Shown here: positions 52,484-60,947 of the stretch, piece after piece
Layout of the letters: every line of letters begins with the position of its first letter
Position numbering within the stretch: the stretch's first letter is position 1
DNA from: Bacteroidales bacterium
GTDB taxonomy: Bacteria; Bacteroidota; Bacteroidia; Bacteroidales; WCHB1-69
NCBI GenBank assembly: GCA_024685175.1
Contig: JAIKWD010000006.1
Span: forward strand, 1 to 64,000
Length of the DNA stretch: 64,000 bases
Direction: 5' to 3'
Program-made: the position numbers and the translations under genes
The notes under the pieces: model-generated
What the model saw: only the letters and a program-made list of their open reading frames with translations
Told to the model about the DNA's origin: nothing
Databases searched by the model: none

Positions 52484-54787
52484 ATGAAAAAAATCATCAC
52501 CATCATTTTGCTTTTGACGGTGTGGGGTTCGTATGCCCAAAACCGCAGCGACACCATCCATGTGACGCACTACGACATCCACCTTACCGATATTAATTTC
52601 ACCGCCCACACCATTGGCGGATTTACGGATTTGACCATCGTCACTAAAGTGCCGAACCTCAGCCAATACGTCCTGGATCTACAAAACCTTACTGTAGATT
52701 CAGTATTTGTGGACGGACTGACAGCCGTATTCCAACAACAAGGCACTCATCTATTGGTCAACCACGCTTCCCAACAAGGCGACACGGCACTCGTGCAGGT
52801 GCATTACCATGGCACACCCGTGACCGACTCTCGTTATGGCGGCTTCTATTTTTCAGGAGAGTATTGTTACAACATGGGCGTGGCATTCAACTATCTGCCC
52901 CATAACTTCGGAAGATGTTGGTACCCCTGCATTGACGAGTTTACCGACAAGTCATCCTATACCTTCCACATCAACACCACAGCTAACAAGATGGCCGTTT
53001 GCAATGGAATGTTGAAGGGAACGGACACGTTGGCTGATGGCAAATTATTGTGGACGTGGGAGTTGGAAGAGCCCATTCCCACCTATCTTGCTTCTGTCGC
53101 CGTGGGTGAGTACCGCTTGTATGCGGACACGTTCCATGGCGTAGAAGCCGACATCCCCATCCATATCTATGCTCAGCCCAATACTATCAACAAGGTAGCC
53201 GGGTCCTTCGTGCACTTGAAAAGCATTTTGCAAATGTATGAAGCGATGTATGGACCCTATCGTTGGCCTAGGGTCGGGTATGTGGCCGTTAACTTCAGCA
53301 GTGGCGCAATGGAACACGCCACGAACATCGCCTATCCGAATCTTGCGATTAACGGTAACACGGAGAACGAACTATTGTACGCTCACGAGTTGAACCACCT
53401 TTGGTTCGGCGACCTCATCACCTGCAGTCGCGCCGAAGAGATGTGGATCAATGAAGGCTTTGCCTCGTACTCCGAGGCATTGACGTCGGGTCTCGTACAC
53501 AACACAGCCACCACCAATGCCTATTTGGATTATATTCGTGACATGCGTAACGACCTGCTTTTCAACTTGGAGAAAGAAGATGGGGGAATGTATGCATTGG
53601 ATGCAGTACCGCTGGAGGTGACCTATGGGTCGCACTCCTACAACAAAGGGGCTGTTGTCATCCACTCCATACGACAATACATGGGGGATTCGTTGTTTTT
53701 CGGCGGCATGCAGTCCCTATTGAGCCAAAATGCCTATAGCAATGTAACCTCTGCGCAGTTGTTCAACCATCTCGCCCAGACCAGCGGTCTGCCCATGATG
53801 GACTTTTATGAAGGATGGGTTCACCAGCCTGGATTCCTACATTTCTCCATAGACTCCATCGTTCCCCTCGGCGGCACGCAATATCGCGTTTTCCTGCACC
53901 AGAGACTCTTTGGTGCAGAGCATTTTGCCAACAACAACAAAATTGACCTTACCTTCGTCTCGCAAGACAGAACCATGTACACTATACCTGACGTCATCTT
54001 TTCCGGCGAGTTCGCCACCATCGATGTAACGATACCTTTCACTCCCGCTTTTGGCATGGTTGACTACTACGAGAAGATGTCCGATGCCACCATTGACTAC
54101 ACCACAACTCTGACGGCCTCTGACACTTGGTCACCCAACAAAAGCAATTTTTCCATCACCCTCGACAATTATGAGGACAGTGCCTTGGTGCGCATAGAAC
54201 ACAACTTCGTCGATCCTGGCCAAGTGGGCGATTTGCCCGAAGGCATTTACCAACGCTCCAGCAACCATTACTGGACCGTCAACATTGCCTCCAATGCCCA
54301 ACCTCAGGGCAAGCTTAGATTCCGTTGTCAACGGGGCAGCGGGTCAATCGACTACGAACTGACCCAAAGCTATACGACCATCAATCTCAAATTGTTGTAT
54401 CGTCCTTCCAATTCCCAACCTTGGCAAGTAGTTCGAGCCACTCACAGCGGAAGCCCCAACAACGGTCAATTAACAATTGAGACTATTGCCCCGGGACAAT
54501 ACTGCATCGCCGTCGGTGATGCTTCCGTTGGTTTGAGCGACCATGAGTCTGAATCGGACATCTATCTTTTCCCCAATCCCGCCACATCACAACTCAGCAT
54601 CTTGATGCCTGAGACGGTAAAGAGTGTCAAGGCTAGCATCACGGACACTTCCGGGAAAGTGGTGAAAGTTGTCAAACTCGTATCGGGCAAGAACAATATT
54701 AACATAAGTGATCTTCCTAGCGGCATCTATTTCATCCGTTGTAATACAAGTTCCATCCGTTCAACCCATACATTTGTCAAGGAATAA
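52484..54787 (+). CDS. Secreted M1-family aminopeptidase with T9SS sorting tail
   Basis: The 767-residue precursor has a signal peptide (to about residue 19, SYAQ) and the M1 fold: GAMEH (274-278, standing where GxMEN is usual), the zinc site H301-E-L-N-H305 in HELNHLWFGD and third ligand E324 in WINEGFASYSE. The second half has beta domains, and the last 75 residues (LFPNPATSQLSI to HTFVKE) form a type A T9SS sorting domain. It should release N-terminal amino acids from peptides outside the cell. The start at 52484 is 25 bases after rnfC; the longer frame overlaps rnfC and lacks a signal peptide at its start. Confidence 0.92.
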   Translation: MKKIITIILLLTVWGSYAQNRSDTIHVTHYDIHLTDINFTAHTIGGFTDLTIVTKVPNLSQYVLDLQNLTVDSVFVDGLTAVFQQQGTHLLVNHASQQGDTALVQVHYHGTPVTDSRYGGFYFSGEYCYNMGVAFNYLPHNFGRCWYPCIDEFTDKSSYTFHINTTANKMAVCNGMLKGTDTLADGKLLWTWELEEPIPTYLASVAVGEYRLYADTFHGVEADIPIHIYAQPNTINKVAGSFVHLKSILQMYEAMYGPYRWPRVGYVAVNFSSGAMEHATNIAYPNLAINGNTENELLYAHELNHLWFGDLITCSRAEEMWINEGFASYSEALTSGLVHNTATTNAYLDYIRDMRNDLLFNLEKEDGGMYALDAVPLEVTYGSHSYNKGAVVIHSIRQYMGDSLFFGGMQSLLSQNAYSNVTSAQLFNHLAQTSGLPMMDFYEGWVHQPGFLHFSIDSIVPLGGTQYRVFLHQRLFGAEHFANNNKIDLTFVSQDRTMYTIPDVIFSGEFATIDVTIPFTPAFGMVDYYEKMSDATIDYTTTLTASDTWSPNKSNFSITLDNYEDSALVRIEHNFVDPGQVGDLPEGIYQRSSNHYWTVNIASNAQPQGKLRFRCQRGSGSIDYELTQSYTTINLKLLYRPSNSQPWQVVRATHSGSPNNGQLTIETIAPGQYCIAVGDASVGLSDHESESDIYLFPNPATSQLSILMPETVKSVKASITDTSGKVVKVVKLVSGKNNINISDLPSGIYFIRCNTSSIRSTHTFVKE

Positions 54788-54839
54788 AGCGTATGTGCAC
54801 CCTTTATGACATTATCGCTGACATGGAATCACATAAGAA

Positions 54840-54874
54840 AGCTATCGGCTGCTAGCTGATAGCTATTAGCTTTT
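54840..54874 (+). repeat. Heptamer array H4 (GCTATC type), five 7-bp units; also can fold as a terminator
   Basis: The units are AGCTATC, GGCTGCT, AGCTGAT, AGCTATT and AGCTTTT. The array ends 4 bases before the tRNA-Leu -7 box. Arms AGCTATC (54840-54846) and GATAGCT (54858-54864) plus the T-run at 54871-54877 could also terminate the M1 gene. Confidence 0.7.
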
Positions 54875-54878
54875 TTTG

Positions 54879-54886
54879 TATCTTTG
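54879..54886 (+). promoter_or_regulatory. -7 box of tRNA-Leu and the HD-domain gene
   Basis: TATCTTTG, 13 bases before the tRNA-Leu 5' end. TTTTGTATCTTTGCG around it is identical to the lpxD promoter. Confidence 0.75.
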
Positions 54887-54899
54887 CGCCCTCAAAAAA

Positions 54900-54981
54900 G
54901 CGGATATGGCGTAATTGGTAGCCGCGTTAGACTTAGGATCTAATGGTGTAAGCCGTGGGGGTTCGAGTCCCCCTATCCGCA
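54900..54981 (+). tRNA. tRNA-Leu(UAG)
   Basis: This is an 82-nt class II tRNA. Acceptor GCGGATA pairs with TATCCGC, discriminator A. The anticodon arm TTAGA-CTTAGGA-TCTAA gives anticodon TAG, a variable arm follows, and the T arm contains GGTTCGAGTCC. No CCA is encoded. The HD-domain ATG lies 17 bases after its 3' end. Confidence 0.95.
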
Positions 54982-54998
54982 CTGCAAGCCGCCCCAAT

Positions 54999-55979
54999 AT
55001 GAACCTTTGGTCCATATATCACCCAGACATTCCGCATTTCCTTCAGGAACTGTCATCAACTGCCGCTATGCAACGGCTGAATCAAGTTGGCATGAACTGC
55101 GGCTGCGAATACACCAACTTCCCTTTGTTTCACGGCCTGCAACCATACTCACGCTATACTCATAGCGTAGGCGTGGGATTGATTGTCTGGCATTTTACCC
55201 AGAGTGTGCAACAGAGCACGGCAGCATTGCTCCACGACATCGCCACACCCGTATTCGCCCACGTGGTCGACTTCCTGCACGGCGACCATATACGGCAAGA
55301 ATCCACGGAAGATCATACTCTCCAGGTCATCGCCGACGACAAAGAGCTGGTGAACAAGTTGAAAGCCCTGTCACTTTCGCCCGAAGACGTGGCAGACTAT
55401 CACCTCTACCCTATCGCGGACAACAACACACCCCGACTCTCCGCTGACAGACTGGAATATACGCTGGGCAACATCGTCAACTTCGGCTTTGACACTCCTG
55501 ACACGGTGAAACACCTTTACGAAGACCTTTGCGTCGGCGCCAACGAGGAGGGCAACCCAGAGATTATGTTCCGGCACTTGGACGAGGCATCGCTCTTCGC
55601 CCGCCTCTCGCTGCGCTGCTCCAAAGTATACGTCAGCGATGAGGACCGCTACGCGATGCAGATGTTGGCCGAATTACTGAAAGAAGCCATCAATGCCAAC
55701 GTCATCACAATGGAAGATCTGATGCTCACGGAACCCGACATCATCCGGAAACTTAATAACAATCTGGTCTGCGCCGACAAATGGACGCAGTTCCGGCAAT
55801 ACCAAGTCATCATTTGCGGGAACGACCATCCGAAAGCGCGCATCATCCAGGCCAAGAAACGCTGCATAGATCCTTTCGTACTTGATCAAAAAAGGGTTTC
55901 AAAACTAGACTTTGAATATCAAATGGACTTGGAATCCTATCTTCAAAATGATTTCGACTATTATATTTATGCTAAATAG
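54999..55979 (+). CDS. HD-domain phosphohydrolase-like protein
   Basis: The 326-residue soluble protein carries the HD metal-site motifs: H55 in RYTHSVGVG and the H79-D80 pair in ALLHDIATPVFAHVVD. That is the layout of dGTPase- and HD-superfamily phosphohydrolases. The substrate is unknown. I take the ATG at 54999; the longer frame would run through tRNA-Leu. No promoter lies between the tRNA and this gene, so its mRNA is probably released by tRNA 3' processing. A C69 peptidase follows after 16 bases. Confidence 0.88.
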   Translation: MNLWSIYHPDIPHFLQELSSTAAMQRLNQVGMNCGCEYTNFPLFHGLQPYSRYTHSVGVGLIVWHFTQSVQQSTAALLHDIATPVFAHVVDFLHGDHIRQESTEDHTLQVIADDKELVNKLKALSLSPEDVADYHLYPIADNNTPRLSADRLEYTLGNIVNFGFDTPDTVKHLYEDLCVGANEEGNPEIMFRHLDEASLFARLSLRCSKVYVSDEDRYAMQMLAELLKEAINANVITMEDLMLTEPDIIRKLNNNLVCADKWTQFRQYQVIICGNDHPKARIIQAKKRCIDPFVLDQKRVSKLDFEYQMDLESYLQNDFDYYIYAK

Positions 55980-55995
55980 ATTAAATCTTAAAATT

Positions 55996-57585
55996 ATGAA
56001 ATACGCGTTCACCATCCTGTTTTCATTCTGTATCATAACCCTGTTCGCCCAAACGGACGTAGACCCCATCACCGAAGGAATGGAGTGCACCTCCATCACC
56101 GTGGGCAAAAAAGCCTCCGCAGACGGATCCGTGATGACCTCCCACACCGACGACAGCCATCGTTCGCGCACCAACATCCTAGTGGAGCCGGCTCACGACT
56201 ATACCAAAGGCGAGATGCAGACCGTTTACAAGCGCCAATGGGCCAAGGACGAGCCTGGCAAGATGCAGCGCTATGCAAACGTCCCTGTGGGCCAGATCAA
56301 GCAGGTTGAGCACACCTACCAGTTTATGAACACGGCCTACCCTTGCGTCAACGAGAAACAGTTGGCCATCGGCGAGTCCACCTTCGGCGGACGTCCCGAG
56401 TTAAAGTCTGATGAGGGCCTTATTGACTGCCAGTGTTTGTGTATGCTGATGATGCAACGCTGCAGCACGGCGCGCGAGGCCATCCACACCGCCGGAGAGT
56501 TACTCAAGGAATACGGCTGGAACGATGCGGGCGAGTGCCTGACCATCGCTGACAAGAACGAAGTGTGGCACTTAGAGATCCTTGGTCCCGGCAAGGGCAA
56601 GGTGGGCGCCGTATGGGCTGCCCAGCGCGTGCCTGACGACCACGTGGCCGTGAACGCCAACGCTTCCACCATCCGCGAAATCAACCTCAAGGACAAGGAC
56701 TACTTTATGGCTTCCGACAACGTCTATTCGCTGGCCAAGGAGAACGGCTGGTGGGACGGCAAGAGCACCTTCCAGTTCGCCTACGCCTACGCGCCCTCCA
56801 CGCGCACGATGATTGCCTGCCGTCGCCGCGAGTGGCGCGTCTTCGACTTGCTCGCCCCTTCCCTGCACCTCGACCCCAACTCCGAAAACTACCCCTTCTC
56901 CGTGAAACCCGACAGTCTCGTCACCATCGAGAAGATGATGAGTGTGTTCAAAGACTACTACGAAGGTACGCCCTACGATATGCGCAAGACCCTCACCGTG
57001 GCCGACAAGGACGGCAAGCAGGTCATCTCACCAATGGCCAACCCCTTTATGAAAAGCGACGAGATGAAACTCTTCCGTATCAATGGCGGTTGGGACGAGC
57101 GTGGCGAGCGCAACATTGCCGTCCACTTCACCGTCTATGCCACCATCATCCAATGCCGTGCCGATATGCCCGACGAGGTGGGTGCGCTCTGCTGGTTCGA
57201 CCTCGACAACGTGGCCTCTTCTATCTATGTGCCCATCTACGCCAACGTCACCGACCTGCCCATCCGATACAAGACCGACGCACGCGAGACCGGATTCAGC
57301 AAGGACGCCGCTTGGTGGGGCTTCAATCGCGTGGGCACCATCGCCTGCCAACGCTGGGGCGATATGCATCCCGTCATCGATAATTTCTGGTCTCCCCTAC
57401 AGAAGCAGTTCATCAACGATCACTACGAGGTGGAGCGACAAGCACTGAAACTATTGAAAGAGGGTAACCGAAAGGAAGCCATCAACATCCTCACCGATTT
57501 CACCAAACACTGTGGCAATACAGCGGTCGACGAGGCCTGGCGCCTTGGCGATTTCATCTGGACCGCGTTCGACGGAATGTGGTAA
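55996..57585 (+). CDS. Secreted C69-family dipeptidase (PepD-like)
   Basis: The 529-residue precursor has a signal peptide (about 1-19, LFAQ) and the C69 N-terminal-nucleophile domain, with the likely nucleophile C31 in GMECTSITVGKKASADGSVM. Further family motifs are GESTFGGR, EYGWNDAGECLTIADKNEVWHLEILGPG and HVAVNANASTIREI. C69 enzymes cleave dipeptides after self-activation, so the signal and short propeptide should be removed to expose C31. The periplasm is the probable site. I use the ATG at 55996, 16 bases after the HD gene; earlier in-frame ATGs overlap it. Confidence 0.92.
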   Translation: MKYAFTILFSFCIITLFAQTDVDPITEGMECTSITVGKKASADGSVMTSHTDDSHRSRTNILVEPAHDYTKGEMQTVYKRQWAKDEPGKMQRYANVPVGQIKQVEHTYQFMNTAYPCVNEKQLAIGESTFGGRPELKSDEGLIDCQCLCMLMMQRCSTAREAIHTAGELLKEYGWNDAGECLTIADKNEVWHLEILGPGKGKVGAVWAAQRVPDDHVAVNANASTIREINLKDKDYFMASDNVYSLAKENGWWDGKSTFQFAYAYAPSTRTMIACRRREWRVFDLLAPSLHLDPNSENYPFSVKPDSLVTIEKMMSVFKDYYEGTPYDMRKTLTVADKDGKQVISPMANPFMKSDEMKLFRINGGWDERGERNIAVHFTVYATIIQCRADMPDEVGALCWFDLDNVASSIYVPIYANVTDLPIRYKTDARETGFSKDAAWWGFNRVGTIACQRWGDMHPVIDNFWSPLQKQFINDHYEVERQALKLLKEGNRKEAINILTDFTKHCGNTAVDEAWRLGDFIWTAFDGMW

Positions 57586-57606
57586 GAGTGTGTCAACAGG
57601 CAGTGA

Positions 57607-57834
57607 TCAGCTGTGAACATGCTCTCTTTCAACCAGCTGTCCGCCACGATAGAGCAACCTTTTCTGCACTTCGCTGTCCTCCTCCGCTTCGAGCACGGTT
57701 ACGATCACCTTCGACAACTCTTTGAGCTTGGCGTATGTCTCCACACCATACAACTCCGCAACATCTGAGTCGAGGATGACTTGTTGGTTTCATAGGTTGA
57801 TAATTTTGTTCTCTACGTCTAAAATTTGCGTCAT
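57607..57834 (-). pseudogene. Truncated ORF6N-domain gene with an in-frame stop
   Basis: The minus-strand frame reads as 75 codons plus a stop. Its start and first 33 codons match the N-terminus of ORF6N-domain proteins (VENKIINL, then QQVILDSDVAELYGVET). One internal TGA at 57790-57792 stands where these proteins have Arg in their RGQQV motif. After GVET the sequence no longer follows the family, so an internal deletion or fusion has joined an unrelated tail. ORF6N proteins are phage- and mobile-element-associated DNA-binding factors. This is the only coding trace in the 361-base gap 57586-57946, apart from the heptamer array. Confidence 0.75.
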
Positions 57835-57901
57835 AATAAATTTAGTTTTAATGGTTTATTAAAATATATGCAAATATCAGTATATTTTTATAAGAATCTA
57901 T

Positions 57902-57929
57902 AAATTTTGAATTCTGAATTTTGAACTTC
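57902..57929 (-). repeat. Heptamer array H5, four 7-bp units
   Basis: Plus-strand units are AAATTTT, GAATTCT, GAATTTT and GAACTTC. The 23 bases 57903-57925 are the exact reverse complement of 31293-31315 in array H2. It lies 18 bases past the U32 gene stop. Confidence 0.7.
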
Positions 57930-57946
57930 AGCCGGAGGCGGCTGGT

Positions 57947-59758
57947 TCATCGGTTCACGATACGCATCTCGCACGCCTTGCAGTCGAACTCCAACCTGAA
58001 GCGATGGCTGCTGTTGCACAGATATAGCGGATATGCCACCTTCGGCGCGCGCGTGTCCTTGCTGCACATCCCTAACTCGTAGCGCAAGCAGTACTTACAG
58101 GTCATCAACTCCTTGCCCTTGAAATCCTTGGTCTTGTCCAAGCTGTACTCTATTCGCTTTGCGCCAAAGTCTTCGTACACTTGACGATGCAACTCATTGG
58201 TGATGTTGCGCTTATAGTCCGCTTCGGCGAACATTGCCTCCGGCGCATTGTCCCTGCCGCAATCTTCCGGCCTGAACCGTTCGGCACGCGCCTCCATCAG
58301 CCGTCCCACGGCCTGGGCACGCAACCCGTTCACAGCCGACGCCGGCAGGAAATAGTCGGCGGCTTGCATTTCGAGTCTCCGCAACACGAAAGGCGTGTTG
58401 CCCAACTTCGACAACGAAGACCGTAACTGCGCTTCCGCCACCTCCGGCTTTTCGGCCTTGACCTTCTCCGCCTCAATGGCAAAGGCGGCTTCAACGCCGT
58501 CTTCGTCCGCCAACTGCAAACAAAAACCGTTGGCCGTTTCGGCAAAGAACATATCCACCCACATCTTACGCTCGGCTGTCTTGCCTGCCAACAGCTTTTC
58601 AAAGGTCTTGTCGACATTGCGGTACAAATCGACCCGCTGAAACAAAGACACCGGCTTGTGCGGCACGATGCGATCACCGTCAACACCATTGACGGTAAAG
58701 CCCTCCAACTCACCCTGCTCGTTGATGAAACAGAGGCCGTCACCATTGACCAACTTTTCATATCCATCGTAGAACAACTTGCCGTTGCGATCTTGGCACA
58801 AAGATCCGATTTTCTGCCCCATCGCCTTGGGCGTGTCAAAGGATGCGATTTTATCCCGTTTGCCGTCCAAAAAATAATCCGTAAAACCTCTGTTGAAGGA
58901 TTTCTCGGGATTTGGTTCGAAGAAAAAGATGGTCTTTCCGCTACCTAGGCGCTCTAAGTCCTGTTTCTCTTCCAAAATACCATCCAAAGTCTTACGGTAG
59001 TATGCGGTAATATTCTTTACATAGTTGACATCTTTCAATCGGCCTTCCACCTTGAAGGAGCAGATGCCCGCGTCTATCATTTGGCGCAACCGCTCGCTCC
59101 GGTTCATATCGCGAAGTGAAAGCAGGTGTTTGTTGCGTATGAGCGTCTTGCCGTTGGCATCTTGCAAGTCGAACGGGGTTCGGCAAATCTGGGCGCATGC
59201 TCCCCTATTACCGCTGCGACCCGTCATCATCAGACTCATATAGCACTGGCCGCTATAGCACACGCATAGCGCCCCGTGCACAAACGCCTCCAACTCGATC
59301 TGGCTATGGGCACGAATGTCCTGGACCGTGGCAAGATCCATCTCTCGCGCCAAAATGGCGCGTTTCATTCCCAGTTTTTCCAGAAACTGTATACGCTCCA
59401 AGGAGATATTGTGGCATTGCGTGCTGGCGTGTAGCGCAATAGGAGGAAGATCCAGCTTCAACAAGCCAAAATCCTGGATGATCAAGGCATCCACACCCAT
59501 CTCATACAGCTGCCCAATCATCTTCCTCACATCTTCCATCTCATCGTCATAGAGGACAGTATTGATGGTAACGTAGACCTTGGAGCCGTAGAGGTGGGCA
59601 TATCGGACCAACTGCTCGATATCCGACAACGGATTCCCGGCCGCCTGACGCGCGCCAAAACGGGAGGCACCCAAATAGAGGGCATCTGCGCCGTGGTTGA
59701 TGGCTGCCTGACCCGTGACCAAGTCTTTGGCCGGAATGAGCAGTTCTATTTTATTCAT
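57947..59758 (-). CDS. U32 peptidase-family protein (likely RNA hydroxylation factor)
   Basis: The 603-residue protein has the U32 TIM-barrel core: ELLIPAKDLVTGQAAINHGADALYLGASRFGAR at the start, VYVTINTVLYDDEMEDV, ELEAFVHGALCVCYSGQCYMSLMMTGRSGNRGACAQ with its cysteine set, and SFKVEGRLKDVNYV. The C-terminal region has extra cysteines (CKYCLRYELGMCSKD). E. coli homologues RlhA and TrhP, long called peptidases, support 5-hydroxylation of 23S rRNA or tRNA with prephenate. The length is nearest to RlhA, but the exact target is not decidable here. It overlaps the upstream membrane-protein gene by 8 bases. Confidence 0.9.
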   Translation of the reverse strand: MNKIELLIPAKDLVTGQAAINHGADALYLGASRFGARQAAGNPLSDIEQLVRYAHLYGSKVYVTINTVLYDDEMEDVRKMIGQLYEMGVDALIIQDFGLLKLDLPPIALHASTQCHNISLERIQFLEKLGMKRAILAREMDLATVQDIRAHSQIELEAFVHGALCVCYSGQCYMSLMMTGRSGNRGACAQICRTPFDLQDANGKTLIRNKHLLSLRDMNRSERLRQMIDAGICSFKVEGRLKDVNYVKNITAYYRKTLDGILEEKQDLERLGSGKTIFFFEPNPEKSFNRGFTDYFLDGKRDKIASFDTPKAMGQKIGSLCQDRNGKLFYDGYEKLVNGDGLCFINEQGELEGFTVNGVDGDRIVPHKPVSLFQRVDLYRNVDKTFEKLLAGKTAERKMWVDMFFAETANGFCLQLADEDGVEAAFAIEAEKVKAEKPEVAEAQLRSSLSKLGNTPFVLRRLEMQAADYFLPASAVNGLRAQAVGRLMEARAERFRPEDCGRDNAPEAMFAEADYKRNITNELHRQVYEDFGAKRIEYSLDKTKDFKGKELMTCKYCLRYELGMCSKDTRAPKVAYPLYLCNSSHRFRLEFDCKACEMRIVNR

Positions 59759-60905
59759 CTACGAAGGATTTGTTCATCATAGGAAACGCCTCGGCCAACT
59801 CTCCCGAAAAGTAGAAGTCGTTGCCGATAACGCCGAAAGTATATTCTTGGCCGTTAACCGCGATATGCGAGCCGCCGCATCTCGGATTCGGACTCGGCTT
59901 GGACTGCGCAAAACCGATGTTGAAGAGTGTGCAAAGGATGTCCGGCCTATTGGAGATATCGTAGCCGGCGCGCTTCCATTGCAACATCGTTTGATGCAAA
60001 ATACAGCCCGTGTAGATGTAAGAGTATAGATGGTTGTGATAGTCGGTCAAGCGAGCATTGCGCTCCCATTCGTGACTCTCGGTATTGAAATCCAGGATGT
60101 GCTCGTACTGCTTGCCCATATAGAACTCGCTGGCGGTGTCCTTGAGATTGCGTTCCACCTGCATCGCCGTGAAGTCTTTGATGCCGTTCACACCTAAGGA
60201 AAACTGCGACTGCACGGAGAGCACCTTTACAGGACCGAGGTATTGCTTGAATTTTTCCCTGTTGGAATTGAAAAGGCGAATCTGTTCGCCGACCAGACAA
60301 CTGACAATCAAGCGGGGCTCCACACCTGTCATACGCGCCGCCTCCTCAATGACTTCCTTGTCTTTCAAGATAGCCACTTTGAGGGCCGGCCATGCAGGCT
60401 CGTTCATCCAAGGGATAAGGTGGTCCGCCGTAGGCTTGGCATCGTATTTCGAGAGAACCTGCTTCAGGTCGTGCACCATCTGTTGATAGACTTGGGCTTT
60501 CTCGCCGTCTTGCAGATACATATTGGCGGCATAGAGCATTTGCCGTACGGCACCCGGTCCTTCGGCATATTTTCCCGCTTCCATAATAAGGTTTGCATTG
60601 GTGGGGTACACTTGCCCCAAAGCAACCAAATTCAGGTAATTCTGCATATTGTCCTCAAACAACTTGGAAGAATCCTGCAAATTACCCTCAGCTTTGTAAT
60701 CGGCCAAATAACGGTTGTTGGAATCAACACCACCTTTGTTTTTGGTAAAGCCCAATTCAAAGAATGCCCACGCACCCAAGACGGCCAAGCCGGCCAAAGC
60801 AAAGAGATGAACGAAGACTTGGTAGATTTTCGCCCGTGTTTTGAATGATTTCCACGAGCCCCATAACGACTTTTTTTCTTGATTTTCAATCTTTTGCGTT
60901 TCCAT
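59751..60905 (-). CDS. Membrane-anchored protein with a possible lysozyme-like domain
   Basis: The 384-residue protein has one membrane span (about 31-50) and a mostly helical periplasmic part. GVEPRLIVSCLVGEQIRLF (about 194-212, with E207) followed by QFSLGVNGIKDFTAMQVERNL resembles lytic-transglycosylase-type folds, in which a glutamate at the end of a helix is followed by a Ser/Gly loop and an IK..TA segment. The C-terminal GGSHIAVNGQEYTFGVIGNDFYF is beta-like. I do not recognise a named family. It is in one operon with the U32 gene; TACTTTTG at 60929-60936 is its likely promoter. Confidence 0.7.
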   Translation of the reverse strand: METQKIENQEKKSLWGSWKSFKTRAKIYQVFVHLFALAGLAVLGAWAFFELGFTKNKGGVDSNNRYLADYKAEGNLQDSSKLFEDNMQNYLNLVALGQVYPTNANLIMEAGKYAEGPGAVRQMLYAANMYLQDGEKAQVYQQMVHDLKQVLSKYDAKPTADHLIPWMNEPAWPALKVAILKDKEVIEEAARMTGVEPRLIVSCLVGEQIRLFNSNREKFKQYLGPVKVLSVQSQFSLGVNGIKDFTAMQVERNLKDTASEFYMGKQYEHILDFNTESHEWERNARLTDYHNHLYSYIYTGCILHQTMLQWKRAGYDISNRPDILCTLFNIGFAQSKPSPNPRCGGSHIAVNGQEYTFGVIGNDFYFSGELAEAFPMMNKSFVDE

Positions 60906-60928
60906 TTTTCAATCCCATAAAAACGGCG

Positions 60929-60936
60929 CAAAAGTA
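60929..60936 (-). promoter_or_regulatory. -7 box of the lysozyme-like/U32 operon
   Basis: TACTTTTG on the minus strand, 24 bases before the ATG at 60905, inside the 42-base gap after the T9SS type B gene. Confidence 0.6.
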
Positions 60937-60947
60937 CAAAAAGCGCA

